Assembly (NCBI GenBank): GCA_017962005.1
Contig: JAGCWE010000084.1
Location: 1-49,531 of the forward strand
Source of the DNA: Paludibacteraceae bacterium
Lineage (GTDB): Bacteria > Bacteroidota > Bacteroidia > Bacteroidales > Paludibacteraceae
Direction: 5' to 3'
Length of the DNA stretch: 49,531 nucleotides
Made by a program: the position numbers and the translations under genes. The notes beneath the pieces were generated by a model that saw nothing but the letters and a program-made list of their open reading frames with translations, had not been told where the DNA came from and searched no databases. Positions 6,326-16,700 of this stretch are shown one piece after another (the stretch's first letter is position 1; the number at the start of each line of letters is the position of its first letter).

Positions 6326-8952
6326 TGAGAAAATCGTTTCTTTTTTTCGGTTTCATTTTCAGTATTTGTTTGTTGACTGCTTGTTCGACAACGAAGAATA
6401 CGGGTGCCACTCGTGGTTATCACGGTATGCGGGTTGTGCATAATGTGTATTTCAACGGACGGATAGCATATAACGAAGGGCTGCAGACTATCAATAAGTC
6501 CAATAAGGATGACTATTCGGATATTATTCCTTTGTATCCGATTAGCAATACTGCTTCACAGCAGGCGGCTGCAAGTGAGATGGAGAAGTGTATAGAGAAG
6601 TGCCGCAAATGTATCAAGCTCCATTCCATACACGCCAAACCGGTTATTGACCCGAAGCGAAGCAGTGATTCTGAATATAAAAACTGGTTGAAAAGTAAGG
6701 AGTTTAATCCGGAGATGCATCGTGCTTGGATGCTTTTGGCGCAGGCGGAGTTCCACAAGGGTGACTTTCTGGGTAGTATAGGCACGTTCAATTATGTGGC
6801 AAGATTATATGAGAACGACCCTGACATAGTGGCGCAATGCCGGTTGTGGGTGGCGCGCGCATACGCGGAGTTGGGTTGGATATACGATGCGGAAGATGTA
6901 CTCAGTAAGGTGAAACCTGACAACCTGAAACTTAAGAACCAGCCTTTTTATTCCGCTGTGAGTGCTGATATCCATCTGAAAGCCAAACGTTATAAGGAGG
7001 CTATACCGTTTGTTAAAGTGGCGGAGCGCGGAGAGAAGCGCAGCGTGTACAAGCCCCGTTTTGAGTTTGTGTTGGGGCAATTGTATCAGAATACCGGACA
7101 AAAGAAGGCGGCAAAAGCGGCTTACAAGCGTGTGATTGATATGCAGCCGGATCACGAGATGAATTTTCAGGCTCATTTGCGGTACTATGAGTTGCAAGGG
7201 GACACATTGCGCACAATGAAGCGGTTGCGCAGTATGGTGAAGAAAGAAAAATACAAGGATAAGTTGGATGTTATTTACGGGACGATGGGTAACCTCTATC
7301 TTGCCAATAAAGATACAGTTCAGGCTTTGCGCTGTTATGAGGAGGGTATAAAAGGCAGCAAGGCGGGCGGTTCGGACAAGGCGTTGATACTGGTGAAGGC
7401 GGGTGACCTGTATTATGAGCGGATGGCATACGAGCAGGCTGCTCCCTGTTATGAGGAGGCCGCGCAACTGATAGGGCACAACCACGAGTCATATGAGCGT
7501 GTGTCGAAGAGGCAGGAAGTGCTTTCCGACCTCGTTCAGCAGGTTCAGACCATTCATTTGCAGGATTCTCTGCAGTATCTCTCGACTCTCAGTCCGGAGG
7601 AACAGTTGAAGGCGGTGGAGCAGGTGATAGCCGACTTGAAGGAACGTGAGCGGGCGGACAGTATTCGTCAGGCGGAAGAAGCCCGTGCACAGGAGCTTGA
7701 ATCTGATCCTTTGTCTGTTAATACGGATATGATAGTAGGCGGTAACAGGGACAACAGTTGGTATTTTTACAATGCTGACCTGCTTCAGAAAGGCAAGCGT
7801 CTGTTCCGTCAGCAATGGGGAAACCGTACGTTGGAGGACAACTGGCGTCGTCTCAGCAAGTCTGTAACACCTGCTTCGGTTGAAGTTGCTGAAGGAATGG
7901 ATACAGATTCGGTTTCTGGGGATTCTGTTGCCAATACATCTGCTTCCGAAGCACCTGTATTGGATGTGTACCAACCTGAATATTACCTTCGTCAGATTCC
8001 TAGTACTGAAGAGGATATAGCCGCTTCCAACGCGCAGATAGCCGATGCGCTTTATACGCTTACGGGTATTTACAGGGACAGGTTAGAGGACTTGTCACTC
8101 AGTCGTCAATCAATGGAGGATTATACAAGGCGTTTTCCGGATGACGAGGAGGTTGTCGAGTTGTTGTACAGGCAGTATCTGTCTGCTGTCAAACTTGATG
8201 ACGATAAGGAGGCGGAGCGTTGTAAACAGTTGTTGGTGAGCAGTTATCCAAACAGTGAACAGGCGCGTATCGTGTCTGATCCGGCATACCTGGAGTCGCT
8301 ACGGCGTATGGCGAAGGAACAGGACTCGGTGTATGTGGAGACGTATGCGGCATACCGAGAGGGTCTGTACGATGTGGTTAAAACAAACAAGGAATATGCT
8401 CAAGCGCGTTTTCCGCAATCGTATTTGATGCCGCGTTTCCTGTTTCTCAATGCGGTCGGCGTGGCTCGCACGGAGGGTCAGAAACCTTTTGCAGGCTGTC
8501 TGCAGGAATTGGTGGACCGTTATCCCGAACATGAGCTGAGCGCAATGGCGAAGTCCATGCTCGCGATGATGGGTGAGGGTCAGGAGGCGCAGCAGGGCGG
8601 TTCGCCTGCCTCTCTTGAGGATGCGCGCACGGAGGAACAGACGCAGGCTGCTGCTGAAACGGATTCTTTGAAACAGACGGAAGCGGAGAACACCATTGTT
8701 ATCATAATAGCGAAAGACGAGACTAAACTGAACAGCTTGCTGTATGAGGTGGCTGTTTATAACTTCAGTCAGTTCCTTATCCGTGACTTTGACCTTCAGT
8801 CAATTCTGAATTACAAGTCGGGGTACAGTGCCGTGATAGTCAGCGGATTTGAAAAAGAAGAGGATTTGCTGTGGTATCTCGACAAACTGCAGTCGGATGA
8901 GCATATATCTCAATTATTGCAATCGCTTTCTGCGCAAATAGAAACACACTAA
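6325..8952 (+). CDS. TPR-repeat lipoprotein, PorW/SprE-like
   Basis: An 875-residue lipoprotein. A signal peptide ends in the lipobox LLTAC with Cys20. The start of the mature protein (YHGMRVVHNVYFNGRIAYNE) and the stretch with EKCIEKCRKCIKLHS resemble the PorW/SprE family, which in gliding or type-IX-secreting Bacteroidota is an envelope lipoprotein linked to the T9SS. Several tetratricopeptide repeats follow between about residues 130 and 410. The middle has Glu-rich linkers and the C-terminus a small alpha/beta domain. Homologues are, to my knowledge, also annotated in Bacteroidales without known gliding, so a T9SS role is inference; no other T9SS gene is in the window. It is coupled to tsaB, and rfbC begins 6 nt after its stop. 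Confidence 0.82.
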   Translation: MRKSFLFFGFIFSICLLTACSTTKNTGATRGYHGMRVVHNVYFNGRIAYNEGLQTINKSNKDDYSDIIPLYPISNTASQQAAASEMEKCIEKCRKCIKLHSIHAKPVIDPKRSSDSEYKNWLKSKEFNPEMHRAWMLLAQAEFHKGDFLGSIGTFNYVARLYENDPDIVAQCRLWVARAYAELGWIYDAEDVLSKVKPDNLKLKNQPFYSAVSADIHLKAKRYKEAIPFVKVAERGEKRSVYKPRFEFVLGQLYQNTGQKKAAKAAYKRVIDMQPDHEMNFQAHLRYYELQGDTLRTMKRLRSMVKKEKYKDKLDVIYGTMGNLYLANKDTVQALRCYEEGIKGSKAGGSDKALILVKAGDLYYERMAYEQAAPCYEEAAQLIGHNHESYERVSKRQEVLSDLVQQVQTIHLQDSLQYLSTLSPEEQLKAVEQVIADLKERERADSIRQAEEARAQELESDPLSVNTDMIVGGNRDNSWYFYNADLLQKGKRLFRQQWGNRTLEDNWRRLSKSVTPASVEVAEGMDTDSVSGDSVANTSASEAPVLDVYQPEYYLRQIPSTEEDIAASNAQIADALYTLTGIYRDRLEDLSLSRQSMEDYTRRFPDDEEVVELLYRQYLSAVKLDDDKEAERCKQLLVSSYPNSEQARIVSDPAYLESLRRMAKEQDSVYVETYAAYREGLYDVVKTNKEYAQARFPQSYLMPRFLFLNAVGVARTEGQKPFAGCLQELVDRYPEHELSAMAKSMLAMMGEGQEAQQGGSPASLEDARTEEQTQAAAETDSLKQTEAENTIVIIIAKDETKLNSLLYEVAVYNFSQFLIRDFDLQSILNYKSGYSAVIVSGFEKEEDLLWYLDKLQSDEHISQLLQSLSAQIETH

Positions 8953-8958
8953 ACGACT

Positions 8959-9507
8959 ATGAATATAATAAAAACACCCATCAAGGGTTTGTTGGTGATT
9001 GAGCCGGATGTTTTCCGTGACTCACGCGGGTTTTTCTTTGAGGTGTATAATGCATCCCGTTACAAGGCGGCTGGTATCCTTTCGGACTTTGTGCAGGACA
9101 ATACGTCTCAAAGTTCGTATGGCGTGGTTCGCGGTCTGCATTTTCAGAAAGGCGATTGGGCGCAGGCGAAATTAGTAAGTTGCACTGTGGGATGCGTGTT
9201 GGACGTTGCGGTTGATTTACGCAAAGGATCACGGACATACGGTCAGTGGTATGGTGTGGAAATCAGCGATGAGAACCACCGGCAGATGTACATTCCACGT
9301 GGTTTTGCGCACGGATTCTCTGTGTTGAGTGAGAAAGCCCTGTTCACCTACAAATGCGACAATCCTTTCCATAAGGAGGCGGAGGGCGGCATTTTGCTCA
9401 GTGATGGCGATTTGGCCATCGACTGGCGCGTACCCGTTGCGGACCGCATATTAAGTGACAAGGACAAACAGTATCCTCTTTTTAGGGATGCGAAAATAGA
9501 ATTCTGA
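8959..9507 (+). CDS. rfbC: dTDP-4-dehydrorhamnose 3,5-epimerase
   Basis: RfbC (RmlC) epimerises C3 and C5 of dTDP-4-dehydro-6-deoxy-D-glucose on the way to dTDP-L-rhamnose. The 182 residues are the usual length of this cupin-fold enzyme. Visible motifs: GLLVIEPDVFRDSRGFFFEV at the N-terminus, DNTSQSSYGVVRGLHFQ with the catalytic His, the DVAVDLRKGS strand, and PRGFAHGFSVLSE. The downstream rfbD performs the next step. rfbA and rfbB, needed for the first two steps, are not in this window. Confidence 0.96.
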   Translation: MNIIKTPIKGLLVIEPDVFRDSRGFFFEVYNASRYKAAGILSDFVQDNTSQSSYGVVRGLHFQKGDWAQAKLVSCTVGCVLDVAVDLRKGSRTYGQWYGVEISDENHRQMYIPRGFAHGFSVLSEKALFTYKCDNPFHKEAEGGILLSDGDLAIDWRVPVADRILSDKDKQYPLFRDAKIEF

Positions 9508-9521
9508 TACAATTGTTGTGT

Positions 9522-10385
9522 ATGAATGTATTGGTAACAGGCTGCAAGGGACAGTTGGGAACGGAGATGCGCAGATTAAGCGGTCTTCATCCGAAACATC
9601 AATATGTGTTTGTGGATATAGATGAACTGGACTTGACAAACAAAGAGGAAGTGCAGCGTTTTGTGGAGGATCAGCAGACGGATGTGATTGTCAACTGTGC
9701 TGCCTATACTAATGTGGACGGAGCCGAAGATAATGAGGAATCTGCCCGTTTGGTGAATGCGGAAGCGGTGGGGAATCTGGCTCGGACAGGCAGGAAGATT
9801 ATCCATATATCCACCGATTATGTCTTTTCCGGCGAAGGCTGGCTGCCGTACAGAGAGGATGATGTACCCGCCCCGCGGACGGCTTACGGTCGCACCAAAT
9901 TGGAGGGTGAGGAGCTTTTGCGCCGCCTTTGTCCGGATGCCATTGTGTTCCGCACGGCATGGCTGTATTCACCGTGGGGTAAGAATTTTGTAAAGACGAT
10001 GCTTCATTACGGTTCGGAGCGGAACGAATTGCGTGTTGTGTATGACCAGATTGGCTCACCCACGTATGCCGCCGATTTGGCGGAAGCAATCTTTGCGGCG
10101 TTGGATGCGGACGAGTGGCATCCTGGAACTTATCATTTTACAGATGAGGGCGTATGTTCATGGTATGATTTTACCGTGGTAATACTGCGTCAGGCTAATG
10201 ATATTCTCGGTGAAAACAGGTATAATGCACGTGTTACACCCATCCGTTCGGAGGAATATGCCTATAGAACGCCGCGTCCGCATTACAGTGTGCTGGACAA
10301 GCGGCTTGTGAAACAGATATTCGGTATTTCTGTTCCTCATTGGACGGAGAGTCTGCGGGAATGTCTGAAGCAAATGGTTTTGTGA
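9522..10385 (+). CDS. rfbD: dTDP-4-dehydrorhamnose reductase
   Basis: RfbD (RmlD) reduces dTDP-4-dehydro-L-rhamnose to dTDP-L-rhamnose with NAD(P)H. The 287-residue protein begins MNVLVTGCKGQLGTEM, a Rossmann GxxGxxG dinucleotide-binding loop. It shows the SDR catalytic set STDYVFSG and YGRTKLEGE (Tyr and Lys), as well as FRTAWLYSPWGKNFVKTML. An upstream in-frame TTG at 9513 is possible, but the ATG at 9522 matches the family start. It lies 14 nt after rfbC. Its TGA overlaps the ATG of the DUF2461 gene by one base. Confidence 0.96.
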   Translation: MNVLVTGCKGQLGTEMRRLSGLHPKHQYVFVDIDELDLTNKEEVQRFVEDQQTDVIVNCAAYTNVDGAEDNEESARLVNAEAVGNLARTGRKIIHISTDYVFSGEGWLPYREDDVPAPRTAYGRTKLEGEELLRRLCPDAIVFRTAWLYSPWGKNFVKTMLHYGSERNELRVVYDQIGSPTYAADLAEAIFAALDADEWHPGTYHFTDEGVCSWYDFTVVILRQANDILGENRYNARVTPIRSEEYAYRTPRPHYSVLDKRLVKQIFGISVPHWTESLRECLKQMVL

Positions 10386-11092
10386 TGGAAGATATATTAC
10401 AGTTTCTGTCAGAACTGGCGGTGAATAACAACCGCGAGTGGTTTGAGGCTAACCGAAGTCGGTACGAGATGTGCCGTAAGCGGTTTGTGCTGTTCACGGA
10501 GGAGTATCTGCACGGTTTGGTTGAAATGGACTCTTCTTTGGCGGGTTTGGAACCGAAGGACTGCATCTGGCGTATCTACCGCGATGTCCGTTTTTCGCAC
10601 GACAAGCGTCCGTACAAGGACTGGTTTGGAACGTTTGTTGCAGCTGCGGCTCCTGGTAAACCTAAGACAGGCGGAAAAAAATCAATGCGCGGAGGTTATT
10701 ATATCCATATCCAGCCCGGTCATTGTATGTTTGCAGGCGGTATATGGTGTCCGACCAAAGATTTGTTGAAGGCTCTTCGGCAGGAGGTTTATGCGAATTA
10801 CGAGGAGGTGGAAGCGATTATGCAGCATCGTGACTGGCAGCGGTATTTCGGTGATTTTGACACCGAATGGATGCTGAAGAAAGCACCTCAGGGTTTTCCT
10901 CAGGATTTTGAGCATATCGACTGGCTCAAACGAAAGGCATTCACATTCTCTACTCCGTTGACGGATAAGCAGGTATGCAGCAAGGACTTTGTTGCGTTGG
11001 CATTGGATATTGCCAAGGCGGCGAAGCCGATGAACGATTTCCTTAACTATACATTTGAAGAATACGGAGAATTTACACCGGATGAACGGTAA
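10385..11092 (+). CDS. DUF2461 domain-containing protein
   Basis: A 235-residue protein of the DUF2461 / TIGR02453 family, widespread and without a known function. Family features include the N-terminal FLSELAVNNNREWFEANR, IYRDVRFSHDKRPYKDWFG and GGYYIHIQPGHCMFAGGIW. The frame is open 15 codons upstream inside rfbD, but the ATG at 10385, overlapping the rfbD stop as TGATG, fits the family's N-terminus. It sits between rfbD and a polysaccharide flippase and is probably cotranscribed. Nothing in the sequence ties it to polysaccharide work beyond this position. Confidence 0.9.
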   Translation: MEDILQFLSELAVNNNREWFEANRSRYEMCRKRFVLFTEEYLHGLVEMDSSLAGLEPKDCIWRIYRDVRFSHDKRPYKDWFGTFVAAAAPGKPKTGGKKSMRGGYYIHIQPGHCMFAGGIWCPTKDLLKALRQEVYANYEEVEAIMQHRDWQRYFGDFDTEWMLKKAPQGFPQDFEHIDWLKRKAFTFSTPLTDKQVCSKDFVALALDIAKAAKPMNDFLNYTFEEYGEFTPDER

Positions 11093-12566
11093 AACAGGAG
11101 CGATGCGGTTGTTGGCGAAAGAGACCGCCATTTACGGTCTTTCGTCCATTATCGGCAAGTTTTTGAACTGGCTGTTGGTACCGTTGTACACCTATGTATT
11201 GGCGCAGCAGGCGGATTACGGCATAGTGACCAACTTGTACGCTTGGACGGCCTTGCTGCTCGTTATCCTTACGTATGGTATGGAAACGGGGTTTTTCCGT
11301 TTTGCCAACGAACAAGGAACGAATCCGATAACCGTTTACCGCACAGCGATGGCGAGTATAGGTACTACTTCGTTGCTGTTCGCTTTGTTATGCTGGCTTT
11401 TCCGCGCGCCTATAGCCGGTTGGCTGGGGTATGCCGGACATAAGGAGTTCGTGGGGCTGCTGGCTATCGTGGTGGCGATGGATGCGTTTGCGTGTATTCC
11501 GTTTGCCTATCTTCGTTATCAGAAACGTCCTATTCATTTTGCGGCACTCAAACTGCTGTTCGTCTTTTTGAATATAGTTCTGAACATTTTCTTTCTGGTG
11601 CTTTGTCCGCGTTGGCAAGGGAGTGCATTGATAAACAGTTGGTATAATCCGGATTACGGGGTCGGTTATGTGTTTGTGGCGAATATTTTGGCAACCGCCA
11701 TCCAGACCCTTTGCCTTGTCCCGACGATGGTGGCAGGAGGAAAGGCGGAGCGCAATTTCTCATGGGATTTGCTGAAGCGGATGCTCAAATACTCGCTGCC
11801 GCTGCTGGTGTTGGGCGTTTGCGGCATTATGAACCAGACGATTGACCGTATATTGTTCCCGTTCCTGTATCCTGCTTCGGATGCGCAGGCACAGTTGGGC
11901 ATATACGGAGCGTGCTTCAAGGTAGCGATGGTGATGATGATGTTCACGCAGGCGTTCCGCTACGCTTACGAACCGTTTGTGTTCGCCAAACAGAAAGAGA
12001 AAAACTCGTTGTTGGCATATGCCGATGCGATGAAATACTACGTCTATTTCTCGTATCTTATTTTATTGGCAATGGTGGTGTATCTGGATTTGTTGAAATA
12101 CCTGATTGCCCCGTCATATTGGGTGGGTCTGCGTGTGGTTCCTGTCGTATTGTGGACCTACATCTTCCAAGGTGTTTATTTCAACCTTTCCTTCTGGTAC
12201 AAACTGACCGACAAGACGCAGTGGGGGGCGTGGTTCTCCCTGATAGGTTTGGTTATCACACTTGTGCTCCAGATTGTTTTGGTACCGCGATACGGATATA
12301 TGGCATCGGCGGCATCCTCGCTGGTCTGCTACTTTGTGATTATGGTTCTTTCATACGTGGTAGGAAAGCGTCATCTGGTCATACCGTATGACCTGCGTCG
12401 TATTGCAGCAGTAACGGCTGTCTGCCTGTTGTTGTTAGTCATGTACTACGTTTCAGACGGGATGAATACTTGGTTGCGGATGGCAGCTGGTACAGGTCTG
12501 ATAGCGGTCTATCTGGTGGCTGTATGGCTGCTTGATAGGAAACTCATTCCAAGTCCCTCGCATTGA
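11082..12566 (+). CDS. Polysaccharide flippase, Wzx-like (MOP/MATE superfamily)
   Basis: A membrane protein of 494 residues with roughly 12-14 hydrophobic helices, of the kind that moves undecaprenyl-linked oligosaccharides to the periplasm. The N-terminus LAKETAIYGLSSIIGKFLNW and VPLYTYVLAQQADYGIVTNL are typical of Bacteroidales oligosaccharide flippases. The start is ambiguous: the ATG at 11082 overlaps the DUF2461 gene by 11 nt, while the ATG at 11103 is preceded by AGGAG. With rfbC and rfbD upstream it suggests rhamnose-containing surface glycan synthesis, although no glycosyltransferase is nearby. Its 3' end overlaps the convergent DoxX gene by 23 nt. Confidence 0.88.
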   Translation: MNGKTGAMRLLAKETAIYGLSSIIGKFLNWLLVPLYTYVLAQQADYGIVTNLYAWTALLLVILTYGMETGFFRFANEQGTNPITVYRTAMASIGTTSLLFALLCWLFRAPIAGWLGYAGHKEFVGLLAIVVAMDAFACIPFAYLRYQKRPIHFAALKLLFVFLNIVLNIFFLVLCPRWQGSALINSWYNPDYGVGYVFVANILATAIQTLCLVPTMVAGGKAERNFSWDLLKRMLKYSLPLLVLGVCGIMNQTIDRILFPFLYPASDAQAQLGIYGACFKVAMVMMMFTQAFRYAYEPFVFAKQKEKNSLLAYADAMKYYVYFSYLILLAMVVYLDLLKYLIAPSYWVGLRVVPVVLWTYIFQGVYFNLSFWYKLTDKTQWGAWFSLIGLVITLVLQIVLVPRYGYMASAASSLVCYFVIMVLSYVVGKRHLVIPYDLRRIAAVTAVCLLLLVMYYVSDGMNTWLRMAAGTGLIAVYLVAVWLLDRKLIPSPSH

Positions 12567-13638
12567 GTTTCTTCTGTACTGTTCCGTTCTGTATTACCAC
12601 GATTCCGGGATTGGCGCGTACAATCGTTTTGAGCGTTACGGGGTCGCATGTGCAGAAGTCTTCCGCATCGAACTGTGGATGCTGCAGGCAGAATGCCAGT
12701 ATCTCGTCTGTCCCGCTTCCGGTCACGTAGTATTTGTTCTCTACAGGTAACTCGGCAATCCTGTCCAGACTGTTTGTTTCCGTTTTTGCGAGGTCGTACA
12801 TCACTACCAGTGTGACAGGCTCTTCGGATTCAAGCAGGTCGTATGTGATGTTCTCGTCTTCCGCGTTGAGAATGTCGAAGTCGTGGATGGGCGGTTCGTA
12901 CCCTTTTTTGACCAGTGTCGATTGCTGGCTCACGAAGGTCCAGGTCGAGTCCCCTTTCGGGTAGTTCTCCAGCGTGAAGGTCTGTTTCTGTCCGTCTTTC
13001 TCATAAACCAGTGCGACTTCATATACGTCTTTTTCGGCATCTTCGGGGTACTCCATCAGCGCGGGAAGATAATTGCCTGTCTTGAACGGGCGGAAATCAA
13101 TAACGGGCAGATGATGGAGAGTCCATATCATAAACCCGGTGACCATTCCTGCGGCGATGAGGCTGATGACCAGTTCGGCCTGCCATATCCACCGTCCGGA
13201 AGCGTGTTTTTTGGTACACAGCCAGAATATGACCAGACATAGCAGGACAACGTCTTTCCAGAAGGTCTGCCAGTTGGTGAGGATGATAGCGTCGCCAAAG
13301 CAGCCGCAGTCGCTGACGGGGTTCATAATGGCGATGTACAGCGTCAGCGGCGTCATTACCGCATAAAAGACAAGCGTGAGCCACGACGTCCACTGCGGGC
13401 GGATATTCAGAACGAGGCACACGCCAAGCACAAACTCTAAACCGATAAGCACGAATGCTGCAGTCTGTGCCAACGGTACAAGGTCGGTGAAAAAGCCACC
13501 GAAGGCTTTCAGATAATCCTCTATCTTGTAGGTCGTTCCAAGCGGGTCAATGGCTTTGACGCTTCCTGAGAACAGGAACACGATTCCCAGCAATGTGCGG
13601 GATATGTGGGCGGATATGCAGGCAGTTTTGTTAATCAT
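12544..13638 (-). CDS. BT_3928-like DoxX/MauE-type membrane protein
   Basis: A 364-residue protein with an N-terminal DoxX-like four-helix membrane domain (SRTLLGIVFLFSGSVKAIDP, residues 13-32) and a cysteine pair in a loop, SDCGCFGDAI. A further membrane segment lies near residue 160. A soluble C-terminal domain carries another Cys pair (DFCTCDP) and ends IVVIQNGTVQKKL, which resembles a thioredoxin-like fold. This two-part layout matches what is annotated as BT_3928 family protein in Bacteroidales. The membrane domain resembles MauE/DoxX redox proteins, so thiol chemistry in the envelope is a reasonable guess but unproven. It is divergent from ileS and convergent with the flippase gene. Confidence 0.85.
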   Translation of the reverse strand: MINKTACISAHISRTLLGIVFLFSGSVKAIDPLGTTYKIEDYLKAFGGFFTDLVPLAQTAAFVLIGLEFVLGVCLVLNIRPQWTSWLTLVFYAVMTPLTLYIAIMNPVSDCGCFGDAIILTNWQTFWKDVVLLCLVIFWLCTKKHASGRWIWQAELVISLIAAGMVTGFMIWTLHHLPVIDFRPFKTGNYLPALMEYPEDAEKDVYEVALVYEKDGQKQTFTLENYPKGDSTWTFVSQQSTLVKKGYEPPIHDFDILNAEDENITYDLLESEEPVTLVVMYDLAKTETNSLDRIAELPVENKYYVTGSGTDEILAFCLQHPQFDAEDFCTCDPVTLKTIVRANPGIVVIQNGTVQKKLNARDLE

Positions 13639-13666
13639 ACGGCATTAAGTGTTGGTAAAAATCGCG

Positions 13667-13674
13667 CAAATGTA
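13667..13674 (-). promoter_or_regulatory. -7 box for the DoxX-like gene
   Basis: TACATTTG on the minus strand, about 28 bp before the ATG at 13638. No clear -33 TTTG was found at the right distance. Confidence 0.45.
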
Positions 13675-13726
13675 ATAAAAATAACACAGATACAGCATTT
13701 TGATGAAAAATATTGAAAAATTAGCA

Positions 13727-13734
13727 TACCTTTG
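13727..13734 (+). promoter_or_regulatory. -7 box for ileS
   Basis: TACCTTTG followed by GCGCGCTT, 41 bp before the ileS ATG, in AT-rich DNA. The best TTTG upstream (13698-13701) is 25 bp away, longer than usual, so only the -7 box is claimed. Confidence 0.55.
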
Positions 13735-13775
13735 CGCGCTTAAACAGAAAATAACAGGAAAAGATAAGAATCTGA

Positions 13776-16700
13776 ATGAAAAAGTTTACCGAGTACAAGC
13801 AGTTGAACCTTCCCGCTTTGAGTGAGGAGGTTCTGAAGGAGTGGGACAGTGAGGATCTGTTCCGTCGTGCCGAGCGGCAGGAGTCAAAAACAGACAGTGA
13901 GAAGAAGGGCGATTATATCTTTTTCGAGGGTCCGCCTTCGGCCAACGGTATGCCCGGCATCCACCACGTGCTGGCGCGTACCATCAAGGACACTTTCTGC
14001 CGCTACAAGACGATGCAGGGTTACACCGTCCGCCGCAAGGCAGGCTGGGACACCCACGGACTGCCCGTCGAACTGGGCGTGGAGAAGATGCTCGGTATAA
14101 CGAAGGAGGATATCGGTAAGAAAATCAGCGTGGACGAGTACAATGCCGCCTGCCGCCGCGAGGTGATGAAATACACCAAGGAGTGGACGGAACTGACCCG
14201 CCGCATGGGCTATTGGGTGGATTTGGAGCACCCCTATATCACCTACGACAACAAGTACATCGAGACTCTTTGGTACCTGCTCAAGGAACTGTACAAGAAA
14301 GGCTATCTCTACAAGGGTTACACCATCCAGCCCTACAGTCCCGCAGCGGGAACTGGGCTGTCTTCCCACGAGTTGAACCAGCCCGGCTGCTACCGTGACG
14401 TGAAGGACACCACCTGCACAGCCAAGTTCCGGATTAAAGATAGCAACCGGTACTTTATCGCTTGGACCACCACCCCATGGACGTTGCCGAGCAATACGGC
14501 TTTGTGTGTCGGCCCGAAGATTGATTATGTGGAGGTTCAGTTGGACGGTTGCACGGTCATACTTGCCAAGGCGCGTGTGGATGCCTACCGCAAGGAACTG
14601 ACCACTGGCGAGGGTGACGATGCCAAGGTGCGCGTCATAGCCGAGTACAAGGGACAGGATCTGGTGGGGATGGAGTACGACCAGTTGTTCCCTTGGGTCA
14701 ATCCCGGAGAGGGTGCGTTCCGTGTCATTGCGGGCGACTATGTGACCACGGAGGACGGTACGGGTATTGTTCACATTGCCCCTACCTTCGGTGCGGACGA
14801 CAAGCGCGTGGCGGAAGCCGCAGGCGTGCCGGGAATGTACTTGTTGACCCGCGAGTACGGATGGCGGCCGATGGTGGACTTCACCGGCAGGTACTGGAGA
14901 CTGGAGGATTTGGACGAAGAGTTTGTCCGCACGCGTGTAAACACCGAACTCTACAGCCGCTATGCCGGACAGTGGGTAAAGAACGCCTTCGACCCGCAGT
15001 TCACCACGGACGGCAGGTACGACGAGGCGGCGGCGCAGAAAGCCGAGAATCTGGATATTCGCCTGTGCATAGAGATGAAGCAGGACGGGCGCAATTTCCG
15101 CACGGAGAAGCACGTGCACACCTACCCGCACTGCTGGCGCACAGACAAGCCCGTCATCTACTACCCGCTCGACTCGTGGTTCATCCGTTCCACCAAGGCG
15201 CGCGAGGAGATGATTGCCCTCAACAGGACTATCAACTGGCAGCCCGAAAGCACCGGCACCGGACGTTTCGGCAAGTGGCTGGAGAACCTCAACGACTGGA
15301 ATCTCTCACGTAGCCGCTATTGGGGTACGCCTCTGCCTATCTGGCGCACGGAAGACGGCAAAGAGGAACTGTGTATCGGCTCTGTCAAGGAACTCTTTGA
15401 GGAGATAGACAAGTCCGTTAAAGCGGGCTTTATGACCGCCAACCCGTGGCAAAAACATAAAGTAGGTGACTGGTCGGATGCCAACTACGCGCCCGATGTT
15501 ATTGACCTTCACCGTCCCTACGTGGACAGCATTGTGCTTGTCAGCCCGTCCGGCAAGCCGATGAAGAGGGAACTCGACCTCATTGACGTGTGGTTCGACA
15601 GCGGAGCGATGCCCTATGCGCAAAACCACTACCCGTTTGAGAACACGGACGCGCCCCGCACGGCGGACTTCATCTCCGAGGGTGTGGACCAGACACGCGG
15701 TTGGTTCTTCACGTTGCACGCTATCCACACGATGATTGAGGGTTCCGTAGCCTTCCGCAATGTCATATCCAACGGACTGGTGTTGGACAAGAACGGCGCG
15801 AAGATGTCAAAGCGCCGCGGCAATGCCGTCAATCCTTTCGAGGCGTTGGAGAAATACGGCGCGGATGCCGTGCGTTGGTATATGCTGACCAACTCCAGCC
15901 CGTGGGAGAACCTGAAGTTCGACCCCGAAGGAGTGGACGAGATTCGACGCAAGTTCTTCGGCACGCTCTATAACACCTACGGTTTCTTCGCCCTCTACGC
16001 CAATGTGGATGGCTGGCAGATACGACAACGACACGAAAACGACACGAAAACGACTCGAAAACGACTCGAAAACGAACCGTACCAGTACACTGAGATTGAC
16101 CGTTGGATACTCTCTAAACTCAACTCCCTTGTCAAGGAGGTGACGGAGGCCTACGAAGCCTATGAGCCCACCAAGGCGGGACGTGCCATCAGCGATTTCG
16201 TGCAGGATGACTTGAGCAACTGGTACGTGCGCCTGAACCGCAAACGCTTCTGGGGCGGGGAGATGAACGGCGACAAGCAGGCGGCTTATGCGACGCTTTA
16301 TACCTGCCTCTGCACTGTCGCTCAGTTGATTGCGCCCAACGCGCCCTTCTATGCCGACCGCCTCTACCGCGACCTGACAGGCACCACTGTCCATCTGAGC
16401 GAGTGGCCCAAGGCGGACGAAACGATGATTGACAGCTTGCTCGAGCGCCAGATGTCTCTCGCCCAACAGGCGACCTCGATGATACTCAGCCTGCGCAAGC
16501 GTGCGGAGAAGAACGTGCGTCAGCCGCTCCGGAAAGCGGTCATCCCTGTGCAGGACGAGGCTACACGCGAAGCGTTGCTGCACGTGGCGGACCTGATTCG
16601 CTCGGAGGTGAACATCAAGGAACTTGACATAGTGTCGGCGGGTGAGTCGCAGATTCGTCTGGTGAAGAAGATACGCCCCAATTTCCGTGTGCTCGGCAAG

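Noticed and set aside
13884-15131. Long minus-strand frames opposite ileS (also 15807-17054)
   Set aside because: They lie entirely inside a well-supported isoleucyl-tRNA synthetase and show no domain features; codon bias of ileS explains them.
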